A stretch of DNA of 64,000 bases from Wolfiporia cocos. Its lineage: Eukaryota; Basidiomycota; Agaricomycetes; Polyporales; Phaeolaceae. The notes under the pieces were generated by a model. The model saw nothing but the letters and a program-made list of their open reading frames with translations. It was not told the origin of the DNA and ran no database searches. Location: the NCBI GenBank assembly GCA_029448655.1, contig JACCLO010000019.1, forward strand, positions 1 through 64,000. Direction: 5' to 3'. Position numbers and translations under genes: made by a program. Numbering within the stretch: the stretch's first letter is position 1; each line of letters begins with the position of its first letter. Below, piece by piece: positions 56,259 to 64,000 of the stretch.

Positions 56259-59200
56259 GTTCGTGCGCGGCGATAGCCTTCTCCCTTGCCTCTTTGATGC
56301 TTTTCAGCCTTTCTCCCGCGGCTGGCACCGATGCCGGGTTGTCTTCTTCGGGCAATCCCCGGGGAATATACCCCATGATGACTTCGGTGGGGGCCAAACC
56401 TCTTTCGGTCCGGCGCGTGTTGTGGGCAAATTCTACATCTGGGAGTCTGGCGGCCCAGAGGTACGGGTCGCTCATGCAGTAGATACGCAGGTAGACTTCT
56501 ATTTGTTGGTTCATTCGCTCAGTCTGTCCGTCGGTTTGTGGGTGATACGCCGTACTCAGGGCGGAGTCGATCCCTAGAAGCTTGCAGAGAGCTTGGAAAA
56601 ACTTCGAGGTGAACTGGGGGCCTCGGTCCGAGATGATTTTCCTAGGGAGCCCGTACTTCGAGTAGATTTTCCGGTGGAATATGTCAGCGGCTCCTTCGCT
56701 GGTGATGGTCTTATCGCATGGGGTCAGGGATATCGCCTTTGACAGCCCATGATCGACAATGACCATAACCGAATCATATTTCCCTACCCGGGGGAGGTCG
56801 GTGATGAAGTCCACTGAGCATTGTGAGAAGGGGAGTGCGTCTTTTCGGGTCGGAATCGGTTGCAGCGGCGCCTTTGTCGGATGTCGGTCGGGTTTCATCT
56901 GCTGACAGATGGCGCAGCCTTTGACATATTCGGCCACAGTTTTTCGCAGGTCGGGCCACCAGAAGTGCTCTTGCACCTTCAGGGTCGTTCCCCAAATTCC
57001 GGGGTGACCTGCCGCTATTGGGTCGTGATATCTTGAGACAACGTCCTTTCTCAGGCCCGGGTCCCTTGGCACGTACATCGGCCCCTTATACAAGAGGACC
57101 CCTTCGGTGTACTGCCAGTCTTCCATTACTGTCCTTAAAGGAGGCTGTTCCCCTTGTTCAAGGGCGCGGAGTCCCTGTTCCGCGATCGGATCGAAGGACT
57201 TCGCGATCTTGATCCGATCGATGATCGGGACTTCGATTGCGTGAATGAATAGGGTATCGGGCAGCATCAGAATGTCTTCGTTGTCGTGGTCGGAGCTGTC
57301 CAAATTCATGAGGCGCGAGAGGGTGTCTGCCATTACCAACTTCTTTCCTGGGACGTGCTGTAGCCGTATGTCGAATTGAGATAGTAACAGGTGCCATCTC
57401 GCTTGCCTCCGATTCAATCTCTGGGCGCTTCGCCAATACGTAAGGTTCTGGTGATCGCTCCTGATCAGGATCTGATGTGGACCCCCTTCTAGAAGGTGGC
57501 GCCATTCTTCCAGCGCGCGAACCACTCCTAGGAGTTCTCGATCGTAGATTTCGTAGTTTCGTTCGGCCGGGGTGAGGGACTGTGATAGATAGCCCACTGG
57601 TCGCTCGTTTCCGTTATCGTCTTTTTGTTTGAGCACTGCTCCGAGGGCGAACTGGGAGGCGTCGGTTTCCAGGATAAAGGGTTTTTCTTTGTCGGGGAGG
57701 AGCAGCGCGGGGGCTGTTACGAACCGACTTTTTAAGAATTCGAACGCCTCGCTTTCTCGTTCTGTCCACTTGAACCCTGTGCCCGTTGCCATTTTTGTGA
57801 GGTCGATGAGCGGTCGCGCGTGCGCGGAATAGTGGTCGATGAACTTTCTGTAGAAGTTCGCGAACCCTAAGAAAGAGCGGACCCCTTTGACATTTCGCGG
57901 GGGTGGCCAGTCGCGGATCCCTTTGAGCTTGGCGGGGTCCATCTGGATTTGGCCGGGGGCGATTACGAGTCCAAGGAACTCTACCCTCTCTACCCCGAAC
58001 GCGCATTTCTCGGGCTTCACGAATAGCTTTTCTTCAGCCAGCTTTTGCAGGACTCGTCGCTCTCGCTCTCTGTGGGTCGTTTGGTCTGGAGAGAAGATGA
58101 GGATGTCGTCCATGTAGACTAATACCCATCCTTCCGTGATTTCCTCTTTTAGTATCTCGTTCATCATGGCTTGGAACGTTGCTGGTGAATTGCACATCCC
58201 AAAGAACATTACTGTTGGTTCGTAGAGGCCAGCGTTGGTTTTGAATGCGCCCTTCCATTGATCGCCTTCTCGGATCCGTACGTTGTTATATCCTGCTCGC
58301 AGGTCCATTTTGGTGAACACCTTTGCCCCTCTCAGCTTCTCGATGAGTTCGGATATCAGGGGTAGGGGATAAGCGTTCTTAACCGTTCCTTCGTTTAGGT
58401 ATCGGTAGTCCTGGCAGGGCCTTAGCCCTCCGTCTTTCTTTGGGACGAAGAAGGCGGGGGACGCCATGGGGGACTTCGATGGTCGGATGAATCCCTTGGC
58501 GAGATTTTCTGCCAGAAATTCGTCCATGGCTTTTTGTTCTCTGGGGGACAGCGAGTATACCTTGCAGTCCCGGGGTACGAAGTCAGGTTTTAGTTCGATA
58601 GCATGGTCCCATGGTCTCGAAGGGGGAAACGCGGCTGCGGCTTTCTTGCTGAAGACGTGTGCGAAGTCTTTCAGGTGTTCGGGGAGGGCGTCCTCTGTGG
58701 GCCCCCTCTTCTCTGTCTCGGAGAGTTTCTGGGATTTCGTCATTACCTTGCGTATGCGGGATAGGGCTGCGCTTTCCTGCCGGAATCGCCTTGGGTTCCT
58801 GGTTCTAGGGGCGATCAGTTTCTTGGTCCGGACAAATCTCCTGAGTAGTTGGTATTCTTCGTCTGAGATGGGATCCTCCACTGGCTGCCGAGTGTCGGTG
58901 GAGCCGAAGCCCGCATCCCCTCTCCTTGTTTCATCGAGCTCCTCTACCTGGACTACTTCGGGGGTGAGGGCTTGTTCAAATATTATTTGCGCAATGCGCA
59001 TTCCGGGAATGATACGATGAGGTGTCGTCGATTGGTTGAACAGGATGACTTGGACTTCTCCGCGATAGTCAGGATCGATCACTCCTGCCCCAACCGTGAG
59101 CCCGTGTTTGAGCGTGAGGCCCGATCGTGAGGCTATCCTCCCATAAGATCCTTTCGGGATCTCCATCCGAACCCCGGTGGGGATCGCCTTCCATCCCCCA

Positions 59201-59790
59201 GGGGTGATTTCCTCATCCTTTGAGGCGTATAGGTCGTATCCAATGGCACCGTCGGTTCCCCGCGTTGGGAGCTTCCCCTCGGGGGCTACTGTCATTTTGA
59301 CAGTGTCGAGTTGGATTATGGCGTCGGTCGTTCGGGCTTTTTCTGTTGGTTTGTCAGGGGCGATATCGACCTTCCCTGTTGCCCAATCGATGACAGGGCT
59401 CTCCTTTTTCAACCAATTGTATCCGAGGATTACTTCTTCTTTTCCGATGTTTCCTACGAGGAAGCGGACTTTTCGTTCCTTTCCTCCGTATTTGATGGGG
59501 AGGTAGACTTCCCGATCTACCTGTCCGTCCTTGTTGGTGGTCCCATCGACGTTCCGGACGGTGATTGGGTTTCTTAGAGGTCGAGTCACGATTCGGTGTC
59601 GAATGACAAGTCTTGAATGGATCAGGGAGGACATGGCTCCCGAGTCGATGAGGGCGTTTACTTTCACGGCTTTCTGCAGCTTCAGGGTTACGGGGATAAA
59701 CAGCGACCGGTCGCGTTCATACGAGGTAATTACATGAGCTGCGCTTTCGGGAGGTAAGACCGTGCGCTTCCTCCCTATTCGAAATCCTGG
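56259..59790 (-). CDS. Element C Pol: PR-dUTPase-RT-RNase H-IN (3' truncated)
   Basis: The open frame runs from 59790, overlaps gag by 16 nt in the -1 frame, and continues past 56259 into foreign LTR sequence. Order: protease (NALIDSGAMSSLIH near residue 47), dUTPase (about 170-300, with AIGYDLYAS, SRSGLT, GVIDPDYRGEV, RIAQIIFE and GDAGFGSTD), RT (KKDGGLRPCQDYRYLN, YMDD near 560), RNase H (ETDASQFALGAVLKQ near 710), integrase finger (YHDPIAAGHPG, CAICQQMK) and core ([28 protein letters not shown]). Any C-terminal module is lost. Placing dUTPase straight after protease is unlike A, B and D. Confidence 0.92.
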
Positions 59791-61424
59791 TCATCGAGAA
59801 TCTGGGCAAGGAACGAGGGGTTCTTAGCTTTGAGAATCCTGATCGCGTTAACTGCTTCTTCCACTGCGGTGGCTCCATCGTCCTCGTCCTCGGTGTCTTC
59901 TTCTTCCGTGTGGGCGGCGGGGTTCCCCTCCTCTACGGCCTCTACCTTTCGAGCCTTGCCCTTTGCAGGAGACTTCTTCTTTCGCTTTGGGCAGTTGCTG
60001 GAGAGGTGGCCCTTCTCCTTACAATTGAAGCACCGCCCCTCAGTTTGGAGCTTGCGTCGCTCTTCTGTGGACATTCGGTCAACGTCCATTGCGTTCGGGT
60101 CCTTCACGGGAGTCGGTGTGGCTGGGGAGCTAGGTCCCTTGGGTCGCCACTGGGGTTTCTTCTTGGGGTCTCCTCGTCCTTTGATGAACGTGTTATAATT
60201 GTTCTCGTTGATGGATGCTTGTTTCATCCAGTCCGTGAGGGTTATGACGGGGGGAACAATATTTATGATATGCGTAACGAGTGCGGGTCGGATGGCTCTC
60301 TTGTACAAGGTGACGAGGAGTGGGTTGCACTGTTGTCGGTCCAGTCCCGTTTTCCCTACGAGGTTATCGAATTCAATATTGAAGTCGTCGATGTTCTTCT
60401 TCTCCTGCCTGAGGTCGAAGAGGTCGTCATTGGTTTTCTGTTTCTCTTCGATGGGCTCGAATGCGGCGTCGAATTCTGCACTGAACTGGAGTAGCGTGGG
60501 GAGGACGAATGCTCCTGTCGCCAGATCTGTGTGCTTGGCGTAGTAGTTCTCCTTCCATTGGTCTACTCTGTCGCTTCCTCGAATGTAGGACATGATGAAG
60601 AGGATTTTCTGATCGTCGGTCTGATAGTCTGTCGCGAACATGGTGAACCATGTGTTGCAATCATTCTTGAAGCGTTGTAGCTTTTTTCGTTCTCCCTTGA
60701 AGGGTTCGGGGGTGGCGAGCTTTATGCGGTTCCCTCGCCCTGGTGGGGCGAACTGCCCGCCCCATCCCGCGGGGTTCCCTCCACCTGGGGGGCCTCCTCC
60801 GCCTGGTGGTCCTCCTCCTCCGCCTGGCGGTCCTCCTGGATTGCCTCCTGCGCCGCCTGCTGGATTACCGGTGCCGCCCGGGGGACCTCCGCCCCCGGGG
60901 GGACCTCCCCCTCCAGGAATTCCTCCTCCTCCAGACGCTCCTGGTCCGGTGGGGTTTGTTCCGCTAGGATTTCCAGGTAGCGGATTATTAACTGGCGGAG
61001 GGATATTGGCCACTCCCCCTGCGCCCTGGCTCGTGCCGCTGCTTCCCGGAACAGCACTTCCGCCCAAGGTTGTACCTCCCAGACCCATGCTTCCTCCTGC
61101 AGGGTTGGGGTTCGTTGTCTGTCCTCCGAGTTGTCCATCGCCTGTTCGAGATATGGTGATGGTCGGTGTCATCAAATTTGCGACGTTCCCGAAGCGTTCG
61201 AAAGCGGCGCGCGTCTGCTCCCAGGGGTCGTTCGAGGATGGGGGTAACTGTACCCACGAGGGAATAAGTCTGTCTGGAGTCGGGACGGTGAGATACCCTC
61301 CTTTCGTAAAGAACCCTGCGGGGGGATCTCTCCACTCGAGTTTGTCTTCGTAGTAGATGCGTCTGTATTCTTCGGGGAGCAGGTGGATCAACCGGTTCGG
61401 GAGATCCAGGTCAAAGCGTTGCAT
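59775..61424 (-). CDS. Element C Gag
   Basis: 549 residues. Residues about 165-230 are a Gly/Pro-rich collagen-like tract built from GGGGPPGG-type units (60735-60930), unusual for a gag. The capsid region follows (PEPFKGERKKLQRFKNDCNTW). A CCHC knuckle, CFNCKEKGHLSSNC, is near residue 464, followed by a basic then an acidic tail. The end overlaps pol. Confidence 0.9.
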   Translation of the reverse strand: MQRFDLDLPNRLIHLLPEEYRRIYYEDKLEWRDPPAGFFTKGGYLTVPTPDRLIPSWVQLPPSSNDPWEQTRAAFERFGNVANLMTPTITISRTGDGQLGGQTTNPNPAGGSMGLGGTTLGGSAVPGSSGTSQGAGGVANIPPPVNNPLPGNPSGTNPTGPGASGGGGIPGGGGPPGGGGPPGGTGNPAGGAGGNPGGPPGGGGGPPGGGGPPGGGNPAGWGGQFAPPGRGNRIKLATPEPFKGERKKLQRFKNDCNTWFTMFATDYQTDDQKILFIMSYIRGSDRVDQWKENYYAKHTDLATGAFVLPTLLQFSAEFDAAFEPIEEKQKTNDDLFDLRQEKKNIDDFNIEFDNLVGKTGLDRQQCNPLLVTLYKRAIRPALVTHIINIVPPVITLTDWMKQASINENNYNTFIKGRGDPKKKPQWRPKGPSSPATPTPVKDPNAMDVDRMSTEERRKLQTEGRCFNCKEKGHLSSNCPKRKKKSPAKGKARKVEAVEEGNPAAHTEEEDTEDEDDGATAVEEAVNAIRILKAKNPSFLAQILDDQDFE

Positions 61425-61500
61425 GGACTTGCACTCTTGGTAAGTGAGTCTGTTAAGAGCTCGACCTTCTGTTACGGATCGAATATCCGTTCAGCTGAGA

Positions 61501-62002
61501 TGTTAAGTCGAGTTACTCAGCGTATCGAGTAGCGCACTACTCGTCGGACTCAGCAGAGTCGAGCGTCGATATACTGGCTGCAGACTTAATTGCTTAAGTC
61601 TTTGAGAACGAGTATAGGATCCTTGTAATTCAACAAGGTCGAGCTGAGGGACTCGGCCAGTATTTACAACAGGGTCTTTATACTACGATTCTGTAATCGG
61701 GGTCATAGTGTCCTTGGTACTGCTACCACTAAGTCCATAAGGTTAGTACGCTACGATAACTAAGCCGAAACGCTGCGGTTGAGCGCAACAATGGCTGAAA
61801 CGTAGAAGCTCTGTAGATATACAACAGATATCACCTAGAACCTGATACGCTATGAGACTAGGGGCGTAGGGTTGTTGTACATGAAACGAGGGTCGGTGGT
61901 TGAGCAGGGACCCTAAGAATAATCGGTCAATACGGCGGTTGAACGCTAAGTCCTCCTCTCCAGTGAGGCGTCAAAATATACGGATTCATACGGATCGTAA
62001 CA
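61501..62002 (-). repeat. Element C 5' LTR
   Basis: 502 bp; on minus it starts TGTTACGATCC and ends ACTTAACA. A TATA-like GTATAAAGA lies near 61675-61683. The bases after it (TCTCAGCTGAACGG) are not a clear tRNA match and are not fully complementary to the transcript start, so the primer is unknown. Confidence 0.75.
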
Positions 62003-63608
62003 ACGTGTGACTGGGAAATTAATCACCAGACTGGTATAGATCTATTGTTTTGTAGTCAGGCTGGCATATGGTTTGCAATGAGTGGTCGCAGCTTACCTGC
62101 ATAGATATACTGTAACCTGTGGCATGCGCCACACAACGTGGCGTGCCCTTCATCAGTGTGCTGAATTAATGTTTCGCAATGAATCACTCGCCATAATTTC
62201 CATGTACTCTTTGCCATAGCCATAATTACTCTATTAACTTTGATGTGCCCTAATTAGCATTCAATGTACACTTTCTAATGATTCTATTATAGTACTAGTG
62301 GCAGGGCCCTCATGAAGTGTCCAGGTGAGGTGGCAAGATGGTGTTCGAGCAGATGCACATTAATGATGTCATATTGGACCCATGATGTGAACTTGCAGCA
62401 GCTACTGAACTTTTATGGTAACTTCATTATCCAATCGAGTGATATTACCGTAGTCATCCTTCAATCACTAGTTTAGGTTCTGTCATATTTTGGTTGGCTC
62501 TTCAATGTGTCACTCCTGTATACCTTATCTACTGGCTCTTGTTGATGTGCTCTCATTCATCTTTTCCCCTGCACTTTCTCTCACTCCAACACTGGCGAGC
62601 TGGTGGTGCCACCCCCCTGAAGGGGAACTTAATGATAACATGCAGGTAGGTACAATGTGTTGGCTTTTCCAGCGAGATGACACCCCAGTCAAGTACTGTA
62701 GTGATCCGAGGGATATGAGGGTTACAAATCGACGAGGTATGTACAGGAAAATCCGCGCTACTTAACTAACTATGAAGCCACGCATAGACCATATGAAACC
62801 GGTAGCGACGCTTGCCCTAACAACCAGGTGTACCAATCTTCCGGCAGTCGCTGCATGCTGCTACTGCCACCGCAACACGTGTTCGCTTCCCACCTGCCCA
62901 CTGTGACCCCTGGCCTGCCGCTGCCACCGCTTTGTGTCTGCATGTCCCACCGCTGCTCTTAGATCAGTAAGTCCCGTGCAATCTTTTCCATTGAGGCAGC
63001 AGTTTAATAACTCATAGATACTACCTTCGCTTCTGCTCACCAGCCACGGATTCCTGTTGTGTCTTTGGTATATGCATCCAATCCTTGATCTATTACTAAC
63101 CCACCCTGTGTAGATGTAGAAATTCGAGTCGCACCAGATAACAGCCGCACCCTACTGCCCGCCAGGGACCCTGCTACGGTGTGGTGGGTTCTGGTAACAA
63201 ATGCGTGCCAGTACATACATAGTGTCCTCAACTTTATACTAACCCCAGCCACCGCACCACCACTGGTCCCACCATACCCAGATCTGGTGTAACCGCCCCT
63301 ATTCTACCAGGGGCACAACTGCTGCCACGCTGTGGCGACGAGATTGCACCCGTGTTCCATGCCCAATACACACGCACTTCCAACACACTCCCTCGAGCGA
63401 AGTCGCCACTGCACCAGCATTGCTGTACCGCCTACATGCCCTGCCAAAGTGCGCTCCCTTACTGGAGTGCCTGCATTCCTCTTCCACAACCCCATGCACC
63501 CTTCTAACTCGCTCCCTCGCATCGGCACCTGTTCTGCTGTGCTTCCAAGCTCTTCAGGCCCTGCACATTGACTGTTGCCATTCCTGCCATTGCTTTCATG
63601 ACTCACTG
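62003..63608. other. No gene supported
   Basis: AT-rich up to about 62480, then GC-richer. Small frames at 62490-62765 and 63037-63621 have no family-like content. An imperfect inverted repeat (GGCATGCGCCAC..GTGGCGTGCC) lies near 62122-62148. This may be old repeat debris. Confidence 0.4.
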
Positions 63609-64000
63609 TGACACAAAACATCTTGGGTCATCCCTCAATGCCTAAGCCCCTGCTCACAAGCCTGACTCCCAAGACTAAGTCGACTAAGGGAGACCAAACC
63701 TAAGTCAAGGTCGAGGTACTTCAACAGTCTAGCAAGCGTCATAAGGGGGAGTGCACAGGATGGATGTAGAGTGCCCTAAGGCATGGTACAAATTGATGAG
63801 TCTGAGGTGACGCCTCAGACTCTAGGTCTTATATACATCACAGTAGCGCTGTAGTCCTAAGTAATAACTCTTGCCCTAAAGCGATGTGGCCTGTGCGCAC
63901 GCACCTAACAGTCAGCGTCTGGAATGCTTATGTAACACTGTGATATACTATCTTATCTACTCTACAGAGACGCACATTATCTACTGTAAGTAACGTGCCG
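63609..64000 (+). repeat. LTR-like sequence, runs off the right edge
   Basis: Starts TGACACAAAACATCTTGGGTC, close to the start of the 471-bp LTR at 43310. It keeps the same order of landmarks: an inverted repeat (GTCTGAGG..CCTCAGAC), then TTATATACAT, then CCCTAAAG. It looks like a diverged relative of that LTR. The second end is outside the window. Confidence 0.45.

Larger units (their letters stand above)
56259..62002 (-). mobile_element. Element C: Ty3/gypsy retrotransposon with dUTPase between PR and RT (3' truncated)
   Basis: A minus-strand element with its 5' LTR at 61501-62002, then gag and pol. Its 3' end, including the C-terminus of pol, the purine tract and the 3' LTR, is missing where element B's LTR ends at 56258. 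The proteins are only distantly like those of A, B and D, and there is no pre-gag ORF. Confidence 0.9.

Noticed and set aside
61487..61500. tRNA primer-binding site after the element C LTR
   Set aside because: The bases do not begin with TGG and match no tRNA 3' end I can recall; complementarity to the transcript start is only about 6-7 nt.
62490..62765. 91-codon plus frame
   Set aside because: No recognisable family, no exon neighbours; sits in repeat-like debris.

Overview
This window reads as a basidiomycete (Agaricomycete-type) nuclear contig. Genes are dense and split by many short introns, mostly about 45-60 nt, with fungal GT..AG signals. The contents are house-keeping fungal genes, a family of multi-pass membrane proteins I associate with Agaricomycetes, and chromodomain Ty3/gypsy retrotransposons. 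I cannot name a genus.

Positions 1-29570 are the gene-bearing part. In order they hold: a PP4 regulatory-subunit-like HEAT protein (minus, runs off the left edge), a cytosolic aspartate aminotransferase (minus), a 76-residue AN1 zinc-finger protein (minus), a plasma-membrane syntaxin (minus), argininosuccinate lyase (minus), a FAR-17a/AIG1 membrane protein (minus), TRAPPC10/Trs130 (plus), the WD40 protein CMR1 (plus), a short-chain dehydrogenase with an in-frame TGA (plus), a tRNA-Ser(GCU) with an intron (minus), a 2OG-Fe(II) oxygenase (plus), the DEAD-box helicase RRP3 (minus), a membrane-anchored M24 peptidase (minus), an AlkB-type dioxygenase with CUE-like and GRF parts (plus), and the 3' part of a multi-pass membrane protein gene (minus). 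For most genes I rebuilt exons by hand. The spliced lengths are multiples of three and the joins give continuous family-like protein.

Positions 29571-62002 are a nest of LTR retrotransposons. Element A (29571-39232) and element B (46258-56258) look coding-competent. Each carries an extra ORF before gag, then gag, then a pol with protease, RT, RNase H, integrase, chromodomain and a C-terminal dUTPase. Element D (39233-46257) is a decayed relative lying between them. It is split by a solo LTR (target duplication CTCTC) and by a small non-autonomous LTR element (target duplication CGAAG). Removing either insertion restores the D reading frame. Element C (56259-62002, minus) is a different gypsy lineage whose dUTPase sits between protease and RT. 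Elements A and B have a primer-binding site complementary to the predicted 5' end of their own transcript, the mark of Tf1-style self-priming.

A and B lack target-site duplications, and their two LTRs match in U3 but diverge downstream of the transcription start. I read this as recombination between related elements, with loss of what lay between. Positions 62003-64000 hold no gene I can support, but end in a sequence that resembles the LTR of the small non-autonomous element.

The strongest candidates for something little described are the pre-gag ORF shared by A and B, the two separate dUTPase placements, and the chimeric LTRs.
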